DNA from: Lachnospiraceae bacterium
GTDB lineage: Bacteria > Bacillota > Clostridia > Lachnospirales > Lachnospiraceae
Direction of reading: 5' to 3'
Assembly: GCA_009911185.1 (NCBI GenBank)
Contig: QXWW01000008.1
Coordinates: 85,415 to 149,414, forward strand
DNA: 64,000 nt
In this document: positions 1 through 9,122 of the stretch, piece after piece
How positions within the stretch are numbered: the stretch's first letter is position 1
Layout: each line of letters starts with the position of its first letter
Program-made: the position numbers and the translations under genes
Notes under the pieces: model-generated
Database searches by the model: none
What the model was told of the DNA's origin: nothing
What the model saw: the letters and a program-made list of their open reading frames with translations, nothing else

Positions 1-205
1 AAATTGGAAAGAACTGTATTACACACCCGGACTGTGGCAGATGAACGGGGGACAATTTCTGCTGGCATTTCTTTTTGAGACGCCCTTTGCCATTGGCCGG
101 GCATTTGGCGGTCTTGCAAGTCTGCTTTTTTTTATCATCGTGGTATGCTTCGGCTTCTTTGGATGCAAAGCATTCTACCACTACTGGAAAGAAAAGAAAC
201 TGTAA
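1..205 (+). CDS. C-terminal end of a membrane protein (partial)
   Basis: An open frame runs in from the window edge (first full codon at base 2) and stops at a TAA at 203-205, giving 67 visible residues. They include a hydrophobic segment of about 20 residues (LASLLFFIIVVCFGFFG) followed by a basic tail ending YWKEKKL, so the protein ends with a membrane helix and a short charged tail. The family is not recognisable from this fragment. The stop directly abuts the stop of the convergent deacetylase gene, and no terminator hairpin separates them. Confidence 0.6.
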   Translation, partial: NWKELYYTPGLWQMNGGQFLLAFLFETPFAIGRAFGGLASLLFFIIVVCFGFFGCKAFYHYWKEKKL

Positions 206-1015
206 TCAACCTGCCAGTTCATCCAGAGATTTGAAAGTATATCCCATCTCCTCCCATTTTGTCAAAAGCTCATCAATAATCTCACCGTTGGTTCTGGACG
301 TATTATGTAAGAGCACAACGGCACCCGGATGCACCCGTTTCAGCAGTTTGTCAAAGGCTTCTTCATGGCTGGGCTGACTGTCCTGGTTCCAGTCCACATA
401 GGCCAGACTCCAGAAAAAAGTCTTATACCCCAGGTCTTTGGCAATCTGCAGATTGTTCTCACTGTATTTTCCCTGTGGCGGACGGTAATATTTGGTCATC
501 GGCGTTCCCACCGTCTGCTCATACAAGGTTTCCAATTCTCCCAGCTCTTTGGCAAATTCATCCTTGTTCATCTGGGACATATCCGGATGATGAAAGCTGT
601 GATTTCCCACAATATGTCCTTCCTCAACCATGCGCTTCACCAAATCCGGACTGGTAGACAGATAATTTCCCACAATAAAAAATGCGGCTTTGGCATTATG
701 CTTTTTCAAAGCATCCAAAATCGGCGGCGTATTGCCATTTTCAAATCCACAGTCAAAAGTAAGATACAGTACTTTATCCTGCGTATCCTGAGCATAAAAG
801 GCGTCATATTTTGCCATTTCCTCAAAGGTAGCGTTTGCTACCGGCGGCTTTCCTTCCTCCTGGAAGCTTAACCCCCAATTATCTGCCTCCGGCCGGATTG
901 CCGTAGCCGCCGCCGGCACTATCTGGGCGGCAAAACGTCCCAGAAAAAAAGCCCCCACAAACAGCGCCGCTACCAAAAAGAACGATTTTGCTTCTAATTT
1001 TTTCCACACAAGCAT
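206..1015 (-). CDS. pdaA: PdaA-like polysaccharide (peptidoglycan) deacetylase
   Basis: Predicted 269-residue NodB-fold (carbohydrate esterase 4) enzyme. Residues about 9-26 form one hydrophobic helix, an N-terminal anchor or signal. The catalytic domain shows the TFDCGFENG motif with Asp88 as candidate metal ligand/base, and GNHSFHHP with His139 and His143 in the metal-binding HxxxH arrangement, then YYRPPQGKYS and a late LLHN motif. The TFDxGxENG form, rather than TFDDG, matches the PdaA branch, which removes N-acetyl groups from muramic acid on the way to spore-cortex muramic delta-lactam. The ATG at 1013-1015 follows an AGGAGG by 10 bases; a GTG one codon upstream is the alternative. A longer upstream reading has no ribosome-binding site. 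The PdaA assignment is inference; the deacetylase family is firm. Confidence 0.85.
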   Translation of the reverse strand: MLVWKKLEAKSFFLVAALFVGAFFLGRFAAQIVPAAATAIRPEADNWGLSFQEEGKPPVANATFEEMAKYDAFYAQDTQDKVLYLTFDCGFENGNTPPILDALKKHNAKAAFFIVGNYLSTSPDLVKRMVEEGHIVGNHSFHHPDMSQMNKDEFAKELGELETLYEQTVGTPMTKYYRPPQGKYSENNLQIAKDLGYKTFFWSLAYVDWNQDSQPSHEEAFDKLLKRVHPGAVVLLHNTSRTNGEIIDELLTKWEEMGYTFKSLDELAG

Positions 1016-1102
1016 CACTCCATGCCCTCCTGTAAACTGAAGGGCAGTTTTCTTTTTATTACATATATATTTACAAAAGAAGTGTTTCATTCCCAAAAAA
1101 AC

Positions 1103-1335
1103 AAAATGGGCAAGCCCACTTCAACTCCCCTTCCCCCTCATTCTTGAGGGGCCGCACACTTTGACGCGCCGGATGCTTATTGCGCAGCAATAACATACTT
1201 CCTGCATCCATGCGGATTGTCCTAAGGGGTACCGTGCTTGCACGGGGGATTCCTTAGGACAGTTAGGTTCCGTTTTTTATCTTATAGGAAAGATACTTTC
1301 GTGCTTTAAAGTAACAAGTTATTTCCTATAAGAAA
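1103..1335. repeat. Structured intergenic repeat, copy A
   Basis: First of three copies in the window (others near 15961 and 62128). The shared core holds a GGGC/GCCC mini-hairpin, a CCCCTCA/TGAGGGG hairpin, the string CACTTTGACGCGCC and a nested stem at 1171-1209: GGATGC pairs with GCATCC around an inner TTATTGC/GCAATAA hairpin. This copy has an extra hairpin at 1219-1260 with a perfect 9-bp outer stem (GTCCTAAGG/CCTTAGGAC) and a CGTGC/GCACG inner stem, and a flanking inverted repeat (TCTTATAGGAAA/TTTCCTATAAGA) at about 1279-1334. It fills the gap between the GH2 gene's 3' end and the deacetylase's 5' end. On the minus strand the core ends TGGGCTTGCCCA followed by a T-rich run, so it could be transcribed that way. 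Confidence 0.8.
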
Positions 1336-1337
1336 AG

Positions 1338-1373
1338 AAAACCGGGAACAGCATTGTTACTGTTCCCGGTTTT
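1338..1373. terminator. Bidirectional Rho-independent terminator after the GH2 gene
   Basis: A near-perfect inverted repeat (AAACCGGGAACAG at 1338-1351 against CTGTTCCCGGTTT at 1360-1372) with an 8-base loop has A-rich sequence on the left and T-rich sequence on the right. It therefore reads as a terminator on both strands. It lies just past the GH2 stop codon at 1401 and should end that minus-strand transcript. Confidence 0.85.
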
Positions 1374-1400
1374 CGTTATTGAACCCGGCCTACGCCACGA

Positions 1401-4400
1401 TTATCTTTTTACTTTTATTTTCACTGTTTTACTGTAGCTGCTGCTGTATATGGTCTTTTTCCCAGACTTTGCATAAGCGCGCACTTTTACGTAGTACGTC
1501 TTGTTCTTCTTCAGGTTTTTCAACGTGACAGTTGTCTTGTTCGTCTTTTGTTTCTTCGCTGATTTAAACTTTTTATTCGTTGCATAAGTAATCTCATATC
1601 CTTTTGCACCGGTTGATTTCTTCAGCTTAAGAACCAGCTTTCTGCCTGCTTTATTGCTAATCTTCGCAATCTTACTTGCCTTTGGCAGAATATCAAACAC
1701 GACGTTTTTGGTCCCCGTGTAGTTTCCTATACCAGTGATCTTAATTTTACCCTGGCCCACCTTCTTATTGTTGCTGTAGGAAACTTTATAGTCCGTGTTT
1801 AATTTCAGTTTCGTACCGTTATACGTTACCGTCACCGCCGGTTTGCGCTGTTTTCCATTATACGTTGTCTTCGCCACTTTCACTGTTGCGGACGTAATGG
1901 AAATCGGCGTAGACGCCGGGGCGTTTTCTACCCATCTTGCCGTTAAGGTAAGATCAGAGGTAATTACGGTATTAAAATCAAATGCTGCTGCCGCTCCCTG
2001 TGCATACCAGCCTGCAAATGTATAGCCGGCTCTTACCGGATCGACAGGTTTTTGTACGGGATTGCCCTTTATTACTGTCTGTGTTGTGGCTGCGCTTCCG
2101 TTATCCGCGTTGAACGTAACGGTATAGGAAACTGCCTCGCCCGGTCTTGCAAGCGCCTTTACTGCCGCTTCCACCGCCGCTTTCGCCGCGTCTATTTCTG
2201 CCTGTGTCGCCGTGGGGCTTTCTGCCTTTGCTTTGGCGTCTGACAGTACCTGCTGCAGATATGCCCAGCTTTCTGTCGTGTAGTCAGAAGCATTCAGTTT
2301 TTCCGCTGCTGCTACTGCTTCGCCGAGAGCTGTATAATCCTCTACATTAGCGCTAATCTTCTGCCATTTTGCAGTTAAGGTGAGATCTGACGTAACAGCG
2401 GTTTCAAAATCAAACGCTTCCTCAGCGCCTTCTGCATACCAGCCCTGGAACGTATAACCGAACTTCTCAGGTTCATCCGGCTCGCTCGCTTTTTCACCGT
2501 CTGCTATCTCCTGGGTCTGATTTTCACTGCCGTTATCAGCGTTAAATGTAACCGTAAAAGATACGACAGGCGTATCGCCCTCTTTCACAAGAGCTTCTAT
2601 CGCTGCTTCCACTGCTGCTTTCGCCGCGTCTATTTCTGCCTGTGTCGCCGTAGAGCTTTCCGCTTTGGCTTTGGCGTCTGACAACGCTCTCTGCAGGTTT
2701 GCCCAGCTTTCTTCCGTGTACTCAGAAGCGTTCAGTTTTTCCGCAGCCACTATGGCTGCTCCAAGTCCTTCATAATCGTCTACATTGGCGCTGATTTTCT
2801 GCCATTTTGCAGTTAACGTAAGATTCTCTGTAATGGCTGTTTCAAAATCAAACGCTTCTTCCGCGTCCCCTTTAAACCATCCCTGGAAGGTATGGCCAAA
2901 TTTCTCAGGTTCTGCCGGCTGCTGTACTTTTGCGCCATCTGCTACGGTCTGCACCTCGTTTTCACTGCCGTTATCAGCGTTAAACGTAACCGTATGAGAA
3001 TCAGAAGGAGTACCGCCTTCTTTCACAAGAGCTTCTATCGCAGCTTCTACTGCCGCTTTTGCTGCGTCTATCTCCGCCTGCGTTGCCGTAGGACTTTCTG
3101 CTTTGGTTTTGGCGTCTGCAAGCGCTTTTTCCAGGTTTGCCCAGCTCTCTGCCGTGTACTCGGAAGCGTCCAGCGCTTCGGCTGCTGCGACCACTTCGCC
3201 AAGAGCTTCATAGTCGTCTACATCTGCACTGTTCTTCTCCCATTTTGCAATTAAGGTGAGATCCTCTGTGACGACTGTTTCAAAATCAAACGCTGTCTCT
3301 GCATTTTCTGCAAACCAGCCCTGGAACTTATGTCCAATTTTCTCAGGATCGTCTGGTTTTGTCACCGTCTGTCCTTTTACAATTACTTTCGTTTCGGTAT
3401 CCGCTCCGTTTTGGAATGTAATGGTGCAGGCATCGGATGATGCGATCCACTTTGCAGTTAACGTAAGATCTGCCGTAACAGGCGTATTAAAATCAAACGC
3501 CTCTTCTTCGCCTTCTGCATACCAGCCTGCAAATACAAATCCGTCCTTATTTGGATCTTCCGGTTTTTCTGCTTTTCCGCCTGAAACTATGGATACGACA
3601 ACTGGTTCTGTACCGTTATCGGCATCAAAGGTAACCGTTACGGTTTCCTCTGAAGCCTCAACTTTGACAAGTTTTGCATCTGCCCAGTCTCCATTGTCAT
3701 GGCTGTTGCTTACGTTTTTATCCATAACCAGCTTCAGAGTCGTCACACCTGTGACGTCCACGTTGATATATTCTGCCTCGCTGTTCGTATCTAAAAGCTT
3801 TGAACGGTAAAGTTCTGTTTCTTTTCCGTCTTTGGTTCCATAGACGATAAAATACATACCGTCGCCATTCTTGTTTGCTTCTTTCTTATAATAATCTACG
3901 CCCACATATGACTGGAAATAAAGCTTTTCATTCTTCTGCAGCGTCTCATTGACTACGCTGATGTCATAGATAATTTCAGAATCAGCATTGGAACCCAGAC
4001 CCTTTTCAAAAGTCTTCTTCGCGCCGTCTACGGCAAGTGAAATCGGACCGGGCGTTTTATCGTGGCAGTATTTATCCTTCTGTACTTCTGCCCCTGCCCA
4101 TCCAGACGTTGCGCTCTCCCATTCTAAGTCTGACAGATAGGTTTCCGTTCCAATGTTGGGACGCTCTTTTATCACTATCTCTGCCGCTTCCGTACTGATT
4201 TCTACGGCCTGATCTTCCGCATCTGTTACTGCCAGATCTGTCAGGGCCAGATTGTAAGTTCCCGCCGCTGCATCTTCTTTTACGGAAAGTATGATTTCTG
4301 CAAACTCTGCCAAAGACGCCGTGCTGTCTGCTGCAGCGGTAAATACATAAATCGTTTTTGCTCCGCTTTGTTCTGTAGTTATCGTTCCTGCCGCCGCGTC

Positions 4401-7400
4401 TTTCAATGTTACCTGCGGATTCTCAAAAACATCTGCATCGTAAGCAAGCGCAAAGCGAATCTCTTTTACCTTTGTCTCTTCTGAAAGACCTGCAAGTTCC
4501 ATCTGCGCAACCGCTTTGCCGCCCTGCCATGCGGAACCTGCAGTAAGCAATGCCTGCGCGCTGAGGCTCTCTGCGCTCAGTTTCACGGAAGCTTCTGAAA
4601 TTTCCATATTTCCATTGTCCGTAAACGGCGTCGCGTTTTCCATATAAACTCTTACTTTTTGCGTATAAACGGGTGAAAACTGCATGGAAACCGCTGTTCC
4701 CGCTTTCAGCATCGTTTGTTTGGGAGCTTTCGCCCAATCTGAGCCATCAAAATACTGTACTTCCAATACGGAAGGTACGGCACGTCCTCTGCTGCTTGAA
4801 AAATTCAGGGTAATCAGATTCAGTAACTGCGCTTCTTCCCAGGAAAATTCTACATATTCATTCTTTCTGGAGGCGCTGTTCGCCGGAAGCAGCACGGAAG
4901 CCCCCCGGTTGTACATATTTGTCCAGGTAGTAGCAGTATCCCCATCTACCATTTTCTCTGGATAATTGTTTACGTTACCGGTAAAGGACGCAGTTGCTGA
5001 CGCTTTGTTTGTGGCAAGTTCCACATCCGTTTCTACGGCAGCGTCTTCTGTCACGGTTGCTGACGCTTTCTGTGTGCAGCCTTCCACTGTTCCTTCTGCT
5101 TTCCCCTCTGCCAGCGTTCCCCAGGTAACCTTTTTCATGACGCTGTACTTGCCTGCGTTACTGTTATAATTTACCCGTACTGCCGCGGGAAGCACCGGGG
5201 TCATGCCCGCCGGAACTTTGATAACTACCGGCTCTACCGATTCTTCTGTTCCCGTTACAGAAATGGCTGCCGGAGCGCTGCCTGTCCCGTCTGCCGTAAC
5301 CGTTATTGGCACCTGAACCGGTTTTAAATCTTTCGCAGATACTGTCAGCACTGCATTCCCCGCCTCTTTGCCGGATTTTAAGATGACAAGCACTTTTCCA
5401 TTGTAAGCCGTGCGCTCAGAATGAACATTACTTTCCACATTTCCATATTTATAGAGTTCTGTACTCTCCTGTTTGCCGTTGTCTACGCCAAAAATTTCTG
5501 CGGAACCCGTCACATCAAAACTTACGAGATCCTGTGCGTCCGGCACCATATTGCCGTCTTCGTCGACAATTGTACATTCTACATAAGAAAGGCTGCTGCC
5601 GTCCGCTGCAAGAACCGTCTTATCTGCAGTCGCCTCAATCGTATACGGCGTCTTAGAAGTCGTAACACTGTCTTCCGCCACTGCTTTGCCGCTTGCATCA
5701 TATGCTTTTACAGACAAAGTCCCCGGCTCGTACGGTACCGTCCAGGTCAGATGCAGCCTGCCGGAATTTAACTCGCCCTCGTCAAGCACTGCCCCGTTGC
5801 TGGTGTAACCGTTCGGATTGGAACTGTCGCCCCATGATTTGTCATCCTGCGTCTTTTCAGACGTCTCATAATATTTCTTACCATATGCTGTTTCTTTTTC
5901 ATCAAAACTCTTCTTGCCAAGAGATTTTCCGTTTAAGAATAATTCTGCGGAAGGCTGGTTGGTATTTACCCAAACCTCCACTTCTTCGCCTTCATGCCAC
6001 TGATCCCAGTTTGTGGGCAATACATGCACCATCGGGGTCTTGGTAATCCACTGGCTCTGATACAGATAGAAGCTGTCTTTGGGGAAGCCTGCAGTATCAA
6101 TCGTACCAAAGGAAGATACGCCAACCGGATATACGGCATATGGCGTCGGCTCGCCCAGATAATCAAATCCGCTCCAGATAAACTGTCCGATAAAACTCTT
6201 TCTGTCACGGTCTTTCTTTAAGCCGTACTCATTTGACATCGTCCAGGATGCAAAATCGTTGTCATAATTAGAACCGCCGCGTCTGCCCGGCGTCTGATTG
6301 ATGCCTGTATTGGTAAACTGCGGGTCTAAATACACGCCGCGGGAAGAAGTCTGGGAAGAGGATTCCGATTCAAAGAAGAAGGTCTTCGTTCCCTTTTCCA
6401 ATAAAGCGTTATTTGCCTCTCCAACGGAGAAGCGGCTCATCAGTCCGTCTACCGATTTGGCCGTATTATAATTCAGTCCATAGCCGTCAAGCACCTGGTT
6501 CACATACCCCCATACGCCTGTCACAGCCGGAACGGAACGCTGCTGGTCGCCGCCCATCAAAACGTAACGGCTTGCGTCGACTGCCTTAATATCGCTGCTC
6601 AAACGCACTGCTTCGGTATATTCGTTGATTGCCGTAGGATTTACCCCCAGCGGATCGTATTTCGTTACGTCATACCAGGACGGTTTTGTGCCGCAGCCGC
6701 GCACCTCGTTGCCGACAGACCAGGCAATAATGGAAGGCTCGTTTCTGTCGCGTTTTACCATTTCCTGAATAACCCAATCGCTCCAGGTAAGTTTTGCACC
6801 GCCATAATTAACAGAAGGCTCCGGAAGCTGCGTATATCCGTTTGGCAGAAGTCCCGCCCAGCCTGCCGGCACCTCCTGGAAGAAGAAATTGCCAAAATCA
6901 TACGTTGCTTTGGGTCTTCCCCAACCGTCAAACGCTTCTTCTACCACCAGGATACCTTTTCTCCTGCAGACTTCAATGGCTTGTTTGGAGGGTGGGCAGT
7001 GTGAGGTACGGTAAGCGTTTACGCCCATATCCATCAGTTTCTCAAATTCGCGCTCATAAGCGTCTGTATAACTTGCCGCGCCCACTGCGCCTGCATCATG
7101 ATGCAGATCCACGCCCTGCACCTTGGTATATTTTCCGTTTATGTACAATCCGCCGCTGTCAGGGTCGCTTGTGCTTTCCGCCACTTCCGCCCAGCGGAAA
7201 CCGTATTCTGTAGTTTCTGAATCAATCAGATGAAATTCATTATCCTCTCCACCATTAATCTGCTGATACAGATCCGTTTTTACCGTATACAGATAAGGTT
7301 CTCCCAGATTCCAGGGATACCAGAGCTGCACGTTGGAAATTTCAATCGCGTCATTTCCTTCCAGTGCCAGGCTGAATGCCGTCGATGGATTGATTGCCGT

Positions 7401-8993
7401 ATCCGCCGTACTCTTTTTTGCCACCTCTTTTCCGGTGGCGTCAAATACCGTAACTTCCATACGGACATTTGAATTTGTGGATTCTGAATAACCTTCTGCA
7501 TTCACAGACAGATATGCCGTTTTATTCTCTGTGTACTCTTTTTTCAAGTCGGAAGAACTTAAGGTAATCCCGTTTCTGTTAAAGCACGCCTGGTTGTCAA
7601 TCACCAGATGCACCGGACGGACGATACCGCTTCCGGTATACCAGCGTCCAGAGGGCGACATATTCTGCACCTTAACAACCAGCGTATTTACCTGCCCATA
7701 TTTTACCTTGCCTGTAATATCAAGAGCAAAGCCTGTATAACCGTTGGGATATCCCCCGATTTCCTCTCCGTTTAAATAGACGACGCTGTTTTGATAAACG
7801 CCTTCAAAATCAAGGGAAATCCTGCGGCTGCCCTGCATAGCGGCCGGAACGGTAAATTTCTTACGGTAATATCCAAGACCGCCTTCCAGATACGCCTGCG
7901 CATCGGAGGAACTGCTCACTTTTTCTCCCTCGATACTGAAATCATGCGGTATGTCAAGCGTACGGAAAGAAACATCGTCAAAATCTTCCGCAACAATCTC
8001 TTCCGTCGTGTAATCTCCGGCGTCCTTTACGCCTGCCGCCGCAAAACCGCCGTCCGCCACTTCCGGTTTTCTCGTTGCGAGATAAAATTTCCAGTTCTCG
8101 TCAAAATCTATGGAACCCAGTCCATTCTCCGGCACCTCCTGTACCAGATCAGATTCGTCGATGACCTCCACCGTCATCTCCACGGTATATTCCGTCTCAT
8201 TCACGGTTACCGTTCCTGTTACCGTATAGCTTCCCGCCGTGTCTGTCTTAACTGCTGCAAGCTGCGTTTCATTCCATGCAACGTCATGCTGCCCGCTCTT
8301 GCCATTCTTATAAAGCACAGTCACTTGCGCAGGAGCTGTAAATGTCCCGCCGACTGCGACTTTCTTACGGACGGCCGGTACGCTGTCGACTTCTACCGGT
8401 CCCTGGGGTACCAGACGGTAAAGTTTCACGTTATCAATATTAATATAATTGCCTTTTATTTCGGAAGCAATGGAGATTTCACATGTTCCTTCTTCTCCTA
8501 CCGCAAAGGTCTCCGTCGTATAGGTATTCCACTTATCCCAGGTGTTTGGAGTAACGGCAACCGTTTTTCCGCCCGCGGTAAGCGTCGTCGTATGTGAACC
8601 GCCTTTATCATTTCCTCCCATGGCTTCCACCGACGCTTTATATGTGCCAGGCTGCAGACCCGTTACACTTTGAGAAACCGTGTAGCTCACTGTACTGCCA
8701 GATTTACTGCATGCTTCGTATGCCTTTGTTTTATTAGTGCCGCTGCCGTTAAAAATCCGCCAATAATCCGTCGCTTTTGCCGTGTCATCCTCCGTTGCCC
8801 CGGCAAAGGTCCATGCCGTCCCTGAACCCGACTCAAAATCGCCGTTGGGGACTGCTACTTCCTCAAACTCATCATCTTCTGTTGCCGCCAGGACTGCTGC
8901 AGGTCCGGCGCTGCCAAATGCGGTAGTAAATACCATCACAAATGCCAGCAGCAACGACCAGAATCTGTTTCTTTTTCTGTGTTCTGATTTCAT
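1401..8993 (-). CDS. Giant secreted multidomain GH2 glycosidase (beta-galactosidase-like)
   Basis: 2,530 residues with a signal peptide (about 1-37). Approximate domains: N-terminal carbohydrate-binding-like module 45-195; Ig-like 205-280; GH2 sugar-binding and Ig-like domains from 296; TIM barrel from about 614 with acid/base Glu763 in SVGNEV and probable nucleophile Glu877 in FESESSSQTSSRG; DUF4982-type and Ig-like domains 970-1220; a second Ig-like 1255-1315; F5/8 type C 1325-1470; cohesin-like beta domain 1481-1600; NPCBM-like 1615-1778. Then come five Listeria-Bacteroides repeats (about 1782-2354), the last three separated by three FIVAR segments, and two C-terminal beta domains, the last fibronectin-III-like. 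No LPxTG motif or C-terminal membrane anchor is present. AAAGGAG precedes the ATG. It is the last gene of the regulator-kinase-binding protein operon, 129 bases behind it. The GH2 family is secure; the substrate is not known. Confidence 0.9.
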   Translation of the reverse strand: MKSEHRKRNRFWSLLLAFVMVFTTAFGSAGPAAVLAATEDDEFEEVAVPNGDFESGSGTAWTFAGATEDDTAKATDYWRIFNGSGTNKTKAYEACSKSGSTVSYTVSQSVTGLQPGTYKASVEAMGGNDKGGSHTTTLTAGGKTVAVTPNTWDKWNTYTTETFAVGEEGTCEISIASEIKGNYINIDNVKLYRLVPQGPVEVDSVPAVRKKVAVGGTFTAPAQVTVLYKNGKSGQHDVAWNETQLAAVKTDTAGSYTVTGTVTVNETEYTVEMTVEVIDESDLVQEVPENGLGSIDFDENWKFYLATRKPEVADGGFAAAGVKDAGDYTTEEIVAEDFDDVSFRTLDIPHDFSIEGEKVSSSSDAQAYLEGGLGYYRKKFTVPAAMQGSRRISLDFEGVYQNSVVYLNGEEIGGYPNGYTGFALDITGKVKYGQVNTLVVKVQNMSPSGRWYTGSGIVRPVHLVIDNQACFNRNGITLSSSDLKKEYTENKTAYLSVNAEGYSESTNSNVRMEVTVFDATGKEVAKKSTADTAINPSTAFSLALEGNDAIEISNVQLWYPWNLGEPYLYTVKTDLYQQINGGEDNEFHLIDSETTEYGFRWAEVAESTSDPDSGGLYINGKYTKVQGVDLHHDAGAVGAASYTDAYEREFEKLMDMGVNAYRTSHCPPSKQAIEVCRRKGILVVEEAFDGWGRPKATYDFGNFFFQEVPAGWAGLLPNGYTQLPEPSVNYGGAKLTWSDWVIQEMVKRDRNEPSIIAWSVGNEVRGCGTKPSWYDVTKYDPLGVNPTAINEYTEAVRLSSDIKAVDASRYVLMGGDQQRSVPAVTGVWGYVNQVLDGYGLNYNTAKSVDGLMSRFSVGEANNALLEKGTKTFFFESESSSQTSSRGVYLDPQFTNTGINQTPGRRGGSNYDNDFASWTMSNEYGLKKDRDRKSFIGQFIWSGFDYLGEPTPYAVYPVGVSSFGTIDTAGFPKDSFYLYQSQWITKTPMVHVLPTNWDQWHEGEEVEVWVNTNQPSAELFLNGKSLGKKSFDEKETAYGKKYYETSEKTQDDKSWGDSSNPNGYTSNGAVLDEGELNSGRLHLTWTVPYEPGTLSVKAYDASGKAVAEDSVTTSKTPYTIEATADKTVLAADGSSLSYVECTIVDEDGNMVPDAQDLVSFDVTGSAEIFGVDNGKQESTELYKYGNVESNVHSERTAYNGKVLVILKSGKEAGNAVLTVSAKDLKPVQVPITVTADGTGSAPAAISVTGTEESVEPVVIKVPAGMTPVLPAAVRVNYNSNAGKYSVMKKVTWGTLAEGKAEGTVEGCTQKASATVTEDAAVETDVELATNKASATASFTGNVNNYPEKMVDGDTATTWTNMYNRGASVLLPANSASRKNEYVEFSWEEAQLLNLITLNFSSSRGRAVPSVLEVQYFDGSDWAKAPKQTMLKAGTAVSMQFSPVYTQKVRVYMENATPFTDNGNMEISEASVKLSAESLSAQALLTAGSAWQGGKAVAQMELAGLSEETKVKEIRFALAYDADVFENPQVTLKDAAAGTITTEQSGAKTIYVFTAAADSTASLAEFAEIILSVKEDAAAGTYNLALTDLAVTDAEDQAVEISTEAAEIVIKERPNIGTETYLSDLEWESATSGWAGAEVQKDKYCHDKTPGPISLAVDGAKKTFEKGLGSNADSEIIYDISVVNETLQKNEKLYFQSYVGVDYYKKEANKNGDGMYFIVYGTKDGKETELYRSKLLDTNSEAEYINVDVTGVTTLKLVMDKNVSNSHDNGDWADAKLVKVEASEETVTVTFDADNGTEPVVVSIVSGGKAEKPEDPNKDGFVFAGWYAEGEEEAFDFNTPVTADLTLTAKWIASSDACTITFQNGADTETKVIVKGQTVTKPDDPEKIGHKFQGWFAENAETAFDFETVVTEDLTLIAKWEKNSADVDDYEALGEVVAAAEALDASEYTAESWANLEKALADAKTKAESPTATQAEIDAAKAAVEAAIEALVKEGGTPSDSHTVTFNADNGSENEVQTVADGAKVQQPAEPEKFGHTFQGWFKGDAEEAFDFETAITENLTLTAKWQKISANVDDYEGLGAAIVAAEKLNASEYTEESWANLQRALSDAKAKAESSTATQAEIDAAKAAVEAAIEALVKEGDTPVVSFTVTFNADNGSENQTQEIADGEKASEPDEPEKFGYTFQGWYAEGAEEAFDFETAVTSDLTLTAKWQKISANVEDYTALGEAVAAAEKLNASDYTTESWAYLQQVLSDAKAKAESPTATQAEIDAAKAAVEAAVKALARPGEAVSYTVTFNADNGSAATTQTVIKGNPVQKPVDPVRAGYTFAGWYAQGAAAAFDFNTVITSDLTLTARWVENAPASTPISITSATVKVAKTTYNGKQRKPAVTVTYNGTKLKLNTDYKVSYSNNKKVGQGKIKITGIGNYTGTKNVVFDILPKASKIAKISNKAGRKLVLKLKKSTGAKGYEITYATNKKFKSAKKQKTNKTTVTLKNLKKNKTYYVKVRAYAKSGKKTIYSSSYSKTVKIKVKR

Positions 8994-9122
8994 ATGATAC
9001 TCCTTTCTCCTTGCACTATACGCGCATTTTATTTTTACTATTTTAGTCTAGCATTTGCATTTTTTATTTTCCAGAACACATTCTATAGATTTTGTTTTCA
9101 TTTTATAGCTTTTCCGCTTCCG

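Noticed and set aside
1932..3650. Regularly spaced DNA repeats resembling an array
   Set aside because: They encode the Listeria-Bacteroides and FIVAR modules in one open frame with unequal units of about 65 codons, so they are protein repeats and not a CRISPR array.
7791..8597. 268-codon open frame on the plus strand
   Set aside because: It lies fully within the GH2 gene in antisense, lacks a ribosome-binding site and has a composition unlike a real protein.
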